Assembly (NCBI RefSeq): GCF_018130505.1
Contig: NZ_JAFCKH010000005.1
Span: forward strand, 62,001-126,000
Direction of reading: 5' to 3'
Origin: Bradyrhizobium tropiciagri
GTDB taxonomy: Bacteria > Pseudomonadota > Alphaproteobacteria > Rhizobiales > Xanthobacteraceae
Length of the DNA: 64,000 nucleotides
The notes beneath the pieces are model-generated. The model made no database searches and had not been told where the DNA came from. It saw only the letters and a program-made list of their open reading frames with translations. This document shows, piece by piece, positions 33,621 through 44,340 of this stretch. Every line of letters begins with the position of its first letter. The stretch's first letter is position 1. Made by a program: the position numbers and the translations under genes.

Positions 33621-33660
33621 GTCGCTCCGGGTCGATGCTGCGCATCGCCCCGGAATGACG
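33621..33660. repeat. Short fragment of a family B palindrome
   Basis: GTCGCTCCGGG, a GATGCTGCGCATC hairpin and CCCCGGAATGACG are the ends of the family B element without its centre. It lies in the gap between the convergent dienelactone hydrolase and capsule-export genes. Confidence 0.7.
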
Positions 33661-33676
33661 AAGGACGTTGTCCTCG

Positions 33677-34444
33677 TCAGAACCACCGCTCGCTGACGAA
33701 CACCGTGTCGCCCGGGCTCATCGGCGTGCCGAGCGGCACCTCGAAGCGGCCGGCGCCGGACGCATCGGTGTGCGTCAGCGTCACGCTGTTGCGCCGGGCG
33801 CGCGGCCCGAAGCCGCCGGCGATCGCGATCGCGCTCTCGACGGTCATGTTGGGCACGTAGGGGTACTGGCCGGGAGCCTGAACCTCGCCGAGGATGAAGA
33901 ACGGGCGATACGACTCGATCTCGACCGCGACCGACGGCTCGCGGATGAAGCCGTTGCGCAGCCGTCCGGTGATCTCGGCAGCGAGCCCGGCCGGCGTGCG
34001 GCCGCGTGCCGGCACGCCGCCGATCAGCGGCATGGTGATCGAGCCGGCGGCGTCGATCGCGTAGGAATTGGTGAGGCCTTCCTGGCCGTAGACCACGACG
34101 CGCAGCTTGTCGCCGGGGCCGAGATGATAGGAATCGTCGTAGCGGACCGGCTCGACCGGCGGCGCGGCGTAGACCACCGGGCCCGCGGCAACCGGAACGG
34201 GAGCCGGCGCCATATAGCCACGCGGCGCGCTGGCAAACGCCGAGCGCAGCGCGCTGATCGCGCCGCCACCGCCCGCATCCACGACCGGGGCCGGTGCGTA
34301 GGCCGGGCCATAGGAAACGGCGTCGACACCACCCGGAGCGACGGCGACCGGGCCGGTCGTGCTCATGCAGCCCGACAGCGCGAGCGCCGTGACAACGGCA
34401 ATGATCGGCAATCGTAACGCGCGTGCAACCGGCACTTGAGCCAT
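33677..34444 (-). CDS. Polysaccharide export lipoprotein (Wza/ExoF-like)
   Basis: A 255-residue outer-membrane-associated export protein. The signal peptide ends in the lipobox LSGC (Cys26), so it is lipid-anchored. Residues 27-100 are a Pro/Ala/Val-rich linker. Then comes a polysaccharide-export domain (YHLGPGDKLRVVVYGQEGLTNSYAIDA, IGGVPARGRT) and an SLBB domain (FFILGEVQAPGQYPYVPNMTVESAIAIAGG). These proteins form the channel through which exopolysaccharide leaves the cell. No polymerase, flippase or tyrosine-kinase gene is adjacent, so it works with a cluster elsewhere. Confidence 0.9.
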   Translation of the reverse strand: MAQVPVARALRLPIIAVVTALALSGCMSTTGPVAVAPGGVDAVSYGPAYAPAPVVDAGGGGAISALRSAFASAPRGYMAPAPVPVAAGPVVYAAPPVEPVRYDDSYHLGPGDKLRVVVYGQEGLTNSYAIDAAGSITMPLIGGVPARGRTPAGLAAEITGRLRNGFIREPSVAVEIESYRPFFILGEVQAPGQYPYVPNMTVESAIAIAGGFGPRARRNSVTLTHTDASGAGRFEVPLGTPMSPGDTVFVSERWF

Positions 34445-34514
34445 CCCTGAAAGCGAGACAGCCCTAGTCTTGCACCGGTTATGGTTAATAAAAGGTTTTC
34501 GGAGCCGCGATCGC

Positions 34515-34540
34515 CGGGAAGCCGGCGCACCGGCTTCCCG
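34515..34540. terminator. Isolated strong hairpin
   Basis: CGGGAAGCCGG and CCGGCTTCCCG form a perfect 11-bp stem around CGCA. A short TTGATTT follows on the plus strand, but no plus-strand gene ends here. It lies in the 5' region of the export-lipoprotein gene and might instead act in its mRNA leader. Confidence 0.35.
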
Positions 34541-34607
34541 TTGATTTCAGAGAATGATCCGGAAAGCGCAGGCGGCTTTCCAAGGCAGATCATCCCAAGG
34601 CTATATA

Positions 34608-34631
34608 AAGCGTGATGGTCCCATCACGCTT
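34608..34631 (-). terminator. Terminator of msrA
   Basis: AAGCGTGATGG and CCATCACGCTT form a perfect 11-bp stem with a 2-base gap, eleven bases past the msrA stop codon. On the minus strand the stem is followed by TATATAG. Confidence 0.7.
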
Positions 34632-34641
34632 GATGGGGCGA

Positions 34642-35298
34642 TCAGGCCGTGACGCCGACGCCGATCGGGCAGGACACGCCGGTGCCGCCGAGCCCGCAAT
34701 AGCCCGCCGGGTTCTTGGCGAGATACTGCTGGTGATAGTCCTCGGCGAAGTAGAACTCACCGGCCGGCGCGACCTCGGTGGTGATGGCGCCGAGACCCTT
34801 GGCGGCGAGCGCCTTCTGATACATCGCCTGCGACGCCTCGGCGGTTTTGCGCTGCGCATCGCTGAAGGTGTAGATCGCCGAACGATACTGCGTGCCGATG
34901 TCGTTGCCCTGGCGCATGCCCTGGGTCGGGTTGTGGCTCTCCCAGAACGTCTTCAAGAGCTGCTCGTAGGAGATCTTCTTCGGATCGAACACCACCAGCA
35001 CCACTTCGGTGTGGCCGGTGCGGCCCGAGCAGACTTCCTCATAGGTCGGGTTCGGCGTGTGGCCGCCGGCATAGCCGACCGCCGTGGTGTAGATGCCGTC
35101 GCCGAGCTCCCAGAACTTGCGCTCGGCGCCCCAGAAGCAGCCGAGCCCGAACACGGCCTGCTCGAGACCTTGCGGATAAGGCGGCTGCAGCTTGCTGCCG
35201 TTGACGAAGTGGGTGGTCGCGGTCGGGATCGGCGTTGCGCGGCCAGGCAGCGCCTCGGCGGCGCTCGGCAACGCGGTGGTCTTGCGCATGAACAACAT
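34642..35298 (-). CDS. msrA: Peptide-methionine (S)-S-oxide reductase
   Basis: A 218-residue MsrA, which repairs oxidised methionine in proteins. The catalytic cysteine is Cys54 in [44 protein letters not shown] and AEDYHQQYL follow in the usual order. Resolving cysteines lie in the C-terminal [24 protein letters not shown] precedes the ATG. The 45-residue N-terminal extension is normal for the E. coli-like subgroup and contains no signal peptide, so the protein is cytoplasmic. Expression is probably monocistronic, with its own terminator. Confidence 0.97.
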   Translation of the reverse strand: MLFMRKTTALPSAAEALPGRATPIPTATTHFVNGSKLQPPYPQGLEQAVFGLGCFWGAERKFWELGDGIYTTAVGYAGGHTPNPTYEEVCSGRTGHTEVVLVVFDPKKISYEQLLKTFWESHNPTQGMRQGNDIGTQYRSAIYTFSDAQRKTAEASQAMYQKALAAKGLGAITTEVAPAGEFYFAEDYHQQYLAKNPAGYCGLGGTGVSCPIGVGVTA

Positions 35299-35415
35299 GG
35301 ATTACCTCCGGGCGGGACATCGGCCACCGCGGCAAAGGCCTGCGGCGCCGGCTGTCACCTATATATGTTCTTACGCAGGCGGTGGCAGCCCCGTTACGGG
35401 CCTGCGGCGGACCGG

Positions 35416-35733
35416 TCAGTCGCGGGCGTAGCCGATCAGCCGCTTGCGCGGCCGGAACAGCAGCATCAGCAGGATCCCGGCGATGCCGAGCACGGCGAAC
35501 ACCGGCTGGTCCAGGATGATCCTGACCACGTCGTTCCAGAGCCACGGCGCGAAACCATCCACCCAGACGCGGAACGCCTGCTGGCTGGACTGGTGGATGT
35601 CGTTCCAGAACTGGCCCAGCCGGGTGAACCGCAGGGTCTGGTCGGCGACGTAGCGCGCGCCGTCATAGACCAGGAAGATGAATCCGACCGCCAGCAGCAC
35701 GAGGCCGATAAGACGGAAAAAACCGCGGATCAT
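35416..35733 (-). CDS. Small two-helix membrane protein, hypothetical
   Basis: A 105-residue protein with a membrane helix at residues 5-23 ([19 protein letters not shown]) and another near 78-94 ([17 protein letters not shown]), ending in a basic [12 protein letters not shown] tail. Between them is a soluble stretch rich in Trp, Gln and Asp. AGGGTGACGC precedes the ATG. No named family was recognised. It is divergent from rpsT across a 358-base gap. Confidence 0.7.
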   Translation of the reverse strand: MIRGFFRLIGLVLLAVGFIFLVYDGARYVADQTLRFTRLGQFWNDIHQSSQQAFRVWVDGFAPWLWNDVVRIILDQPVFAVLGIAGILLMLLFRPRKRLIGYARD

Positions 35734-35866
35734 GCGTCACCCTAATTCCTTGTCGCGCCCCGGGCGCCGTCAGGCCTTACCGGGCGCCTCCCGGAAATTC
35801 AACCACTTCAGCACCTTATCCGGCCGCCGCAGGCTGATTTCGGGGCCATTTTGGGCCCGGAAAGCG

Positions 35867-35895
35867 TTGACGCTACGTCCTGCGCCCTCTATAAG
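35867..35895 (+). promoter_or_regulatory. rpsT promoter
   Basis: TTGACG at 35867-35872 and TATAAG at 35890-35895 are separated by 17 bases, close to the sigma-70 consensus. The predicted start is near 35902, leaving a leader of about 190 bases before rpsT. Confidence 0.7.
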
Positions 35896-36091
35896 ACCGG
35901 CCGATGGCGGCGGGCGCAATCCTGCCGCCGCTGTTCTTTGGACAGTGCCGCATGTGGGGGCAGCGTTTCGCTTCCTGGCATGGCCGCCTCAAGAACACCT
36001 TGGACAAACACACAAGAGTCGAGAATTTGAACCGGCCGGTGCGCGCGAGCCCGACCACCGAGCGATCACCGCCGAAGGACAGTTAGAGACC
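35896..36091 (+). other. Long rpsT mRNA leader containing a 60-codon frame
   Basis: The leader of the S20 message is about 190 bases. An open frame starts with ATG at 35904, one or two bases after the predicted transcription start, and ends at 36086, five bases before the rpsT ATG. It could be a leaderless upstream frame or chance; its translation shows no known motif. Confidence 0.35.
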
Positions 36092-36358
36092 ATGGCCAAT
36101 ACCACCTCCGCCAAGAAGGCGACCCGCAAGATTGCCCGCCGCACCATCGTCAACAAGTCGCGCCGCACGCAGATGCGTGGCGCGGTCCGCACCGTCGAAG
36201 AGGCGATCAAGAGCGGCGACCGCGAGGCGGCGCTGAAGGCGATGGCGAGCGCCGAGCCCGAGCTGATGAAGGCCGCGCAGCGCAACATCATTCACAAGAA
36301 CAACGCGAGCCGGAAGGTGTCGCGCCTGTCGGCGCGGATCGCCAAGCTCGCGAAGTGA
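36092..36358 (+). CDS. rpsT: 30S ribosomal protein S20
   Basis: An 88-residue, lysine- and arginine-rich helical protein that binds 16S rRNA early in 30S assembly. It starts [21 protein letters not shown] and has the family segments [16 protein letters not shown] and the C-terminal GIIHKN-like [17 protein letters not shown]. The frame stays open 414 bases upstream, but this ATG gives the standard S20 N-terminus. rpsT next to dnaA is typical of Bradyrhizobium relatives. A clear terminator follows 60 bases after the stop codon. Confidence 0.98.
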   Translation: MANTTSAKKATRKIARRTIVNKSRRTQMRGAVRTVEEAIKSGDREAALKAMASAEPELMKAAQRNIIHKNNASRKVSRLSARIAKLAK

Positions 36359-36417
36359 GCTGACGACAAGCACGACTGACCGAAAAGCACGACTGACTGA
36401 AAAGCACAGTTGTCACG

Positions 36418-36449
36418 AAGCCCGGCTCGCGCCGGGCTTTTTGTTTTTT
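36418..36449 (+). terminator. Rho-independent terminator of rpsT
   Basis: AAGCCCGGC pairs with GCCGGGCTT around TCGC, followed directly by TTTTGTTTTTT. It is the strongest terminator in the window. Just upstream, a 16-base unit starting AAGCACGACTGAC is repeated. Confidence 0.92.
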
Positions 36450-37298
36450 GCCGTTGAAAGGTTCGCCACGCGAGAGCGATCGCATTGCTTCGCGACGAAA
36501 GGCGCGTCATCTTTAGTCGTGTCCGTAGTTCACCGGATACGTTTGGCTTCGCGCGTTAAGCCTATGCGTGAATCTTCCCGAGTTACGCAACCTTCATGGA
36601 ATAGCGCGGCGCGATCTTGCTTCGAAATTCGTGTCGGGGAGTTACCCTGCAAAAGTAACCGTGAAAAACGACGCTTCGCGAATTACTTATCAACATAGTG
36701 TTGAGCAGCGATTGGAAAAACGACCGTCACAAGAGCAAATGTAAATTTTCTATGAAAATTTTTTAGTATTGCACCGTCGTTTGTGACACGCGCGAATCTG
36801 TGCGCCGATTCAAAAACTTGCTTTCGCGACTCGGAGTTTGCAGCGTCGCAACAGTCGCGAAGAGTCTCGATCTCCGTCGAATCCACGGATTGTCAGAAAA
36901 TGCGCTTGGTGTATTTATTTCTTGTCCGCGACGCCCACGGCTCTCCAGATCAGCGCGGTTTGAGACCCAGGGGCGGACGCGCAAATCGGCGGCGGTGTGC
37001 GCGTTAGCGACGCTTTCCAAGCGAAGCTAGATTGACAACTCATAGCAATATGAGGACGGTTGGTCTGTGTCAAAATTTCTCCGGCGATGTCCCCCATCTT
37101 TAGGGGAGCGTCGAACAAGAGAGACCAGAGCGATCGTCGGAATCTAGCGACGGGAACGCGAAGCCAACGGACGGGTTGAGGAAGACACGCGGCGGCAAGG
37201 CGCCGGACATTCCGGTGTTCGGTAGCAGCGGATCGATTTGAAGACACAAGTGAGCTGATAACTCGCCGCGATACGTCGCGGTGAGAGGGGGAGGACTT
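36450..37298. other. AT-richer gene-free region, candidate oriC / dnaA control region
   Basis: About 850 bases without a convincing gene. It holds a DnaA-box-like TTATCAACA at 36687-36695 (one mismatch to TTATCCACA) within the palindrome TCAACA-TAG-TGTTGA. An AT-rich stretch at 36732-36771 contains AAATTTTC-TAT-GAAAATTT. Five GANTC sites fall within 90 bases (36794-36883). CTCATA-GCAA-TATGAG is an inverted repeat at 37039-37054. No perfect DnaA box was found, so origin function is inferred from position, composition and the change of gene direction. Confidence 0.45.
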
Positions 37299-37421
37299 AT
37301 GCCTTACGGGATCATTATTGCAGTCCATTTCACGACAGCCGAAGCACAGATTTTCATTGGTTCCGTAATCACCCCCTTGGACGCCAGCTCCCACCTGCAC
37401 AGAGCGTCGAGTACGCGCTGA
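37299..37421 (+). CDS. Possible 40-residue small protein upstream of dnaA
   Basis: ATG at 37299 is preceded at ideal distance by a GGGGGAGG ribosome site, one of the best in the window. The frame ends with TGA at 37421. The peptide begins MPYGIIIAVHFTTAEAQIF and has no membrane segment or known motif. It lies 170 bases before dnaA on the same strand, so it may be a genuine small gene, a leader peptide coupled to dnaA expression, or an accident of sequence. Confidence 0.35.
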   Translation: MPYGIIIAVHFTTAEAQIFIGSVITPLDASSHLHRASSTR

Positions 37422-37590
37422 CCTCACGGGACGCATTCTCTCCACACGACTGATCTGACTCGTGGCGCGTTGTCGCCACACGGGTGATCTTTGTCTGGAG
37501 CAGGCTGTTTCCGTCGAAGGTCGCGCCGCGCGCGGGAACCTGCGCGGCGATTTCACAACACACATCACTCAGTCTGGAAGTACGAAGGCA

Positions 37591-39021
37591 ATGAACAATA
37601 CGGAACAGGATCGCTGGTCGCGGGTGAAGGGACGGTTGCGGACGAGTGTTGGCGAGGACGTCTACACGAGCTGGTTTGCGCGGATGGATCTGGAATGCGT
37701 GCAGGACGAGAGCGTCCGCCTCTCGGTTCCGACCCGGTTCCTGAAGAGCTGGATCCAGGCGCATTACACCGATCGCGTGCTCGCCTGCTGGCAGGCCGAG
37801 ATGCCCGAGGTCCATCGCATCGACCTCACCGTGCGCTCGGCGATCCGCCCGATCGCGCCGGCGAAGGAACCCGTCGCGCCGGTCGAGGTGCGCCCGGTGG
37901 CGCGCACCGATGGACGTCCGGCAGGCGAACTGCGCTCGTTCGCGACCGCGCCCGTCTCCGCCAATCATGATGCGCTCGGCGGCTCGCCGCTCGATCCGCG
38001 CCTGACCTTCGCGAGCTTCGTCGTCGGCCGTTCCAACACGCTGGCGCATGCGGCCGCGCGCCAGGTCGCGGAAGGACGCCGCGGCGATCCCGTGATGTTC
38101 AACCCGCTCTACATCCATGCCGGCGTCGGCCTCGGCAAGACGCATCTGCTGCAGGCCGTGACCTGGGCCGGCAACTCCGGCAGCGAGCGCAAGGTGCTGT
38201 ATCTCACCGCCGAGAAGTTCATGTACGGCTTCGTCGCCGCGCTGAAGACGCAGACGGCGCTGGCGTTCAAGGAGGCGCTGCGCGGCATCGACGTGCTGGT
38301 GATCGACGATCTGCAGTTCCTGCAGGGCAAGTCGACGCAGGCCGAGTTCTGCCACACGCTGAACGCGCTGATCGATGCCGGCCGTCAGGTCGTGATCGCG
38401 GCCGACCGTCCGCCGTCCGACCTCGAAAGCCTCGACGACCGCGTGCGCTCGCGGCTGGCCGGCGGCCTCGTGGTCGAGATGGGCTCGCTCGGCGAGGAGC
38501 TGCGGCTCGGCATCCTGAAGTCGCGCGTCGCCGCAGCCCGCGTCCACCATGCGAGCTTCGACGTGCCGGAAGAAGTGCTCGACTATCTGGCGCGCACCAT
38601 CACCCATAATGGCCGCGACCTCGAAGGCGCGATCAACCGCCTCTTGGCGCACTCCAAGCTCAACAACCAGCCGGTGACGCTGGAGATGGCCGAGCGCGAG
38701 GTGCGCGACCTGATCCGTCCGCAGGAACCGAAGCGGATCAAGATCGAGGACATCCAGCGCGTGGTGGCGCGGCAGTACAACGTCAGCCGCTCCGACCTGC
38801 TGTCGTCGCGGCGCACCGCCAACGTGGTGCGCCCGCGCCAGGTCGCGATGTACCTGGCGAAGACGCTGACCCTGCGCTCGCTGCCGGAAATCGGTCGGCG
38901 CTTCGGCGGCCGCGACCACACCACGGTGCTGCACGCCGTGCGCAAGATCGAGGCACTGGTCGCCAAGGACACCACACTCTCGGAGGAGGTCGAGTCGCTG
39001 AAGCGCCAGCTCCAGGAATAA
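37591..39021 (+). CDS. dnaA: Chromosomal replication initiator protein DnaA
   Basis: A 476-residue AAA+ initiator that binds DnaA boxes and opens the origin. Domain I starts [21 protein letters not shown], which contacts the helicase loader system. Residues 80-125 form a Pro/Ala-rich linker. The ATPase has Walker [11 protein letters not shown] near residue 178 and Walker [12 protein letters not shown] near 236. Domain IV carries the DnaA signature [16 protein letters not shown] near residue 439. The ATG at 37591 is preferred to longer frames because it gives the usual N-terminus. A terminator follows, so dnaN has its own promoter. Confidence 0.98.
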   Translation: MNNTEQDRWSRVKGRLRTSVGEDVYTSWFARMDLECVQDESVRLSVPTRFLKSWIQAHYTDRVLACWQAEMPEVHRIDLTVRSAIRPIAPAKEPVAPVEVRPVARTDGRPAGELRSFATAPVSANHDALGGSPLDPRLTFASFVVGRSNTLAHAAARQVAEGRRGDPVMFNPLYIHAGVGLGKTHLLQAVTWAGNSGSERKVLYLTAEKFMYGFVAALKTQTALAFKEALRGIDVLVIDDLQFLQGKSTQAEFCHTLNALIDAGRQVVIAADRPPSDLESLDDRVRSRLAGGLVVEMGSLGEELRLGILKSRVAAARVHHASFDVPEEVLDYLARTITHNGRDLEGAINRLLAHSKLNNQPVTLEMAEREVRDLIRPQEPKRIKIEDIQRVVARQYNVSRSDLLSSRRTANVVRPRQVAMYLAKTLTLRSLPEIGRRFGGRDHTTVLHAVRKIEALVAKDTTLSEEVESLKRQLQE

Positions 39022-39080
39022 GGCGGCCACATAGGCCCGCCTCGTACGAGCCCGCCGCGCAAGAGCTTCTTGCATTCCAT

Positions 39081-39117
39081 CGCCCTCCCTTCTCGCAAGG
39101 GAGGGCGATACCTTTTT
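39081..39117 (+). terminator. Rho-independent terminator of dnaA
   Basis: CGCCCTCCCTT and AAGGGAGGGCG form a perfect 11-bp stem around CTCGC, followed by ATACCTTTTT. It starts 60 bases past the dnaA stop codon. Confidence 0.88.
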
Positions 39118-39313
39118 CCGGCCCAAAACGTGGGGAACGGGCGGCGTTTCCGCTGTCTTTCCCTTGCGCCCGGTCGCCATCCGCGCCACCTTGCGGTCCC
39201 CCCGTGGGTTTGATCAAATCCGAACTTGATCCGGCTTTCGGGTTTCAAATGCCGCGGTGCTGCCGAAAACGGCCGCCCGGCTTCTCCATCTGAGGGATCT
39301 GGCGGGTATTGCA

Positions 39314-40432
39314 ATGAAGGTCACCGTCGAGCGCGCGCAACTCCTGAAATCGCTGGGTCACGTTCATCGCGTGGTCGAGCGCCGCAACACCATCCCGATC
39401 CTCGGCAATGTCCTGATCCGCGCCGAAGGCAGCCAGCTGTCGCTGAAGGCGACCGACCTCGATCTCGAGGTGACGGAAACGCTGGCTGCGGAGACCGGAA
39501 CCGCCGGCTCGACCACCGTACCTGCACACATGTTTTACGACATCGTCCGCAAGCTGCCCGACGGCTCGCAGATCGTGCTGGAGGCCGACGGCGACCGCTC
39601 GGTGCTGGCGGTCAAGGCCGGCCGCTCACGCTTCACGCTGCAGACGCTGCCCGAGAGCGATTTCCCCGACCTTGCCGCCGGCGACATGACGCATTCGTTC
39701 TCGCTGCCGGCCTCCGACATCAAGCGCCTGATCGACCGCACCCAGTTTGCGATCTCGACCGAGGAGACCCGCTACTACCTCAACGGCATCTATCTGCACT
39801 CCGCCGGCACCGCCAAGGCCGCGACCCTGCGCGGCGTCGCCACCGACGGCCACCGCCTGGCGCAGATCGACCTCACGCTGCCGAAGGGCGCAACCGGCAT
39901 GCCCGGCGTGATCGTGCCGCGCAAGACCGTCGGCGAGGTGCAGCGGCTGATCGAGGACGGCGAGGCCGAGATCTCGATCGAGCTGTCGCAGGGCAAGATC
40001 CGCTTCTCGCTCGGCAATGTGGTGCTGACTTCGAAGCTGATCGACGGCACCTTCCCGGATTACGGCCGCGTCATTCCGCAGAACAACGACAAGGAACTGG
40101 TGGTCGACAAGAAGGACTTCGAGGCCGCCGTCGACCGCGTCTCGACCATCTCCAGCGAGCGCGGCCGCGCCGTGAAACTGGCGCTGTCCGCCGGCAAGCT
40201 GGTGCTCTCGGTCACCAACCCGGATTCCGGCAGCGCCACCGAGGAGATCGAGGTCGAGTACGCCTCCGATGCGCTCGATATCGGCTTCAACTCGCGCTAT
40301 CTGCTCGACATCGCCGCCCAGATCGAAGGCGAAGTCGCCGTGCTGAAGCTCGCCGACCCTGGCTCGCCGACGCTGGTCCAGGACAAGGACAACAAGGGCG
40401 CGCTCTACGTGCTGATGCCGATGCGGGTGTGA
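39314..40432 (+). CDS. dnaN: DNA polymerase III sliding clamp (beta subunit)
   Basis: A 372-residue clamp with three similar domains that dimerises around DNA and tethers polymerase III. It starts MKVTVERAQLLKSLGHVHRVVERRNTIPIL, the standard first domain. Later come ETRYYLNGIYLH, ATDGHRLA and the closing YVLMPMRV, whose end lines the protein-binding pocket. The ATG at 39314 is taken because the upstream frame (from 39257) adds only a non-conserved stretch. It is followed 75 bases later by recF. Confidence 0.98.
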   Translation: MKVTVERAQLLKSLGHVHRVVERRNTIPILGNVLIRAEGSQLSLKATDLDLEVTETLAAETGTAGSTTVPAHMFYDIVRKLPDGSQIVLEADGDRSVLAVKAGRSRFTLQTLPESDFPDLAAGDMTHSFSLPASDIKRLIDRTQFAISTEETRYYLNGIYLHSAGTAKAATLRGVATDGHRLAQIDLTLPKGATGMPGVIVPRKTVGEVQRLIEDGEAEISIELSQGKIRFSLGNVVLTSKLIDGTFPDYGRVIPQNNDKELVVDKKDFEAAVDRVSTISSERGRAVKLALSAGKLVLSVTNPDSGSATEEIEVEYASDALDIGFNSRYLLDIAAQIEGEVAVLKLADPGSPTLVQDKDNKGALYVLMPMRV

Positions 40433-40507
40433 CGCACTTCTCTTCGCGCGCACCAGCACTAAATTGCGTCGTGGCCGGGCATGCCTGCCCGGCGATGACG
40501 AGCTGAC

Positions 40508-41644
40508 ATGACCCCGTCCCGCATTCACCGCCTGTCGCTAACGCATTTCCGCAACTACCGGGCGGCGACGCTGCAGGTCGGGGGCGACATGGTGGTGCTG
40601 GTCGGGCCGAACGGTGCCGGCAAGACCAATTGCATGGAGGCGGTCTCGTTGCTGTCGCCAGGCCGCGGCCTGCGCCGTGCGACACTGGAGGACATCGCCG
40701 ACAACCAGGGCAACGGCTCCTGGGCGGTGTCGGCGGAAGTCGAGGGCGCGCTGGGCCTTGCGACGCTCGGCACCGGCATCGATGCGCCGACCGGCGAGGC
40801 CGGAACCACGCGGCGTTGCCGCATCGACCGCGAGCCGGTGAGCTCGGCGACGGCGTTCGGCGATCACCTGCGCATCGTGTGGCTGACGCCGTCGATGGAC
40901 GGCCTGTTCATGGGCGCGGCCTCGGAGCGGCGGCGCTTCTTCGACCGCCTGGTGCTGGCGATCGATTCCGAGCATTCCAGCCGGGTCTCGGCGCTGGAGC
41001 GTTCGCTGCGCTCGCGCAACCGGCTGCTCGAAGTGCGCAACTATGACGACCATTGGTGTGACGCGATCGAGCGCGAGACTGCGGAGCTTGCGGTTGCGGT
41101 TGCCGCATCGCGCGGCCAGACCGCGGCGAAGCTCGCATTGATGCTGCGCGAGCGCGGCGCGGCATCGGCGTTTCCCTCCGCCGAGATCGCGCTCGACGGC
41201 TGGATGGAGAATGCGCTGCTTGCGGAGCCCGCCACCGCGGTGGAAGACCGCTACCGCGAGATCCTGCGCGCCAGCCGCCCGCGCGATGCCGCCGCCGGAC
41301 GCACGCTCGACGGCCCGCATCTGACCGACCTGCGCGTGGTCTACGCTCCAAAGAACATGCCGGCGCGCGACGCCTCGACCGGCGAACAAAAGGCGCTGTT
41401 GATTGGCCTCGTGCTGGCGCACGCCACGATGGTCGCGGAGATGACCGGCATCGTGCCGCTGCTGCTGCTCGACGAGGTCGTCGCCCATCTCGATCCCGGC
41501 AGGCGCAAGGCGCTGTTCGACGAACTGGCAAAGCTCGGCGCGCAAGTCTGGATGACCGGCGCCGATCCCGCCGCATTCGCCGACATCGGTCCGACCGGCG
41601 AGATTTTCGACGTCGAGTCCGGCCGCGCCACGCGGCGCGGCTGA
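40508..41644 (+). CDS. recF: DNA replication and repair protein RecF
   Basis: A 378-residue SMC-like ATPase that loads RecA at gaps. Walker A is VGPNGAGKTNCMEAVSLLSPGRGLR (residues 31-55), the ABC-type signature is STGEQKALLIGLVLAHA near 291, and Walker B LLLLDEVVAHLDP follows near 318. HFRNY at residues 12-16 is the family N-terminal mark. It lies in the conserved dnaN-recF-gyrB order. The 75-base gap before it contains a short GGCCGGGCATGCCTGCCCGGC palindrome. Confidence 0.97.
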   Translation: MTPSRIHRLSLTHFRNYRAATLQVGGDMVVLVGPNGAGKTNCMEAVSLLSPGRGLRRATLEDIADNQGNGSWAVSAEVEGALGLATLGTGIDAPTGEAGTTRRCRIDREPVSSATAFGDHLRIVWLTPSMDGLFMGAASERRRFFDRLVLAIDSEHSSRVSALERSLRSRNRLLEVRNYDDHWCDAIERETAELAVAVAASRGQTAAKLALMLRERGAASAFPSAEIALDGWMENALLAEPATAVEDRYREILRASRPRDAAAGRTLDGPHLTDLRVVYAPKNMPARDASTGEQKALLIGLVLAHATMVAEMTGIVPLLLLDEVVAHLDPGRRKALFDELAKLGAQVWMTGADPAAFADIGPTGEIFDVESGRATRRG

Positions 41645-41789
41645 GGCCGCGGAACAGCCCATCAACTGTGCCAAAATCTGCTCGCGAATCGGGCTTTTCA
41701 GAGCTCCCGGAATCGGCCTTCGGGCACCTTGAAAAAGTGCTAAAAAATCCCATCTCTTCAATAGTTTGTGGAGACAGACTTTGCGCTAG

Positions 41790-44309
<2,520 letters not shown>

Positions 44310-44340
44310 ACCGACTTTCTAATATGGGGCCTGTTTCCGC

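Noticed and set aside
36687-36695. TTATCAACA as a proven DnaA box
   Set aside because: It differs from TTATCCACA at one position and stands without a perfect neighbour, so it is reported only as a weak hint.
37369-39189. 606-codon minus-strand frame over dnaA
   Set aside because: The dnaA motifs are complete on the plus strand and the antisense translation has no recognisable domain.
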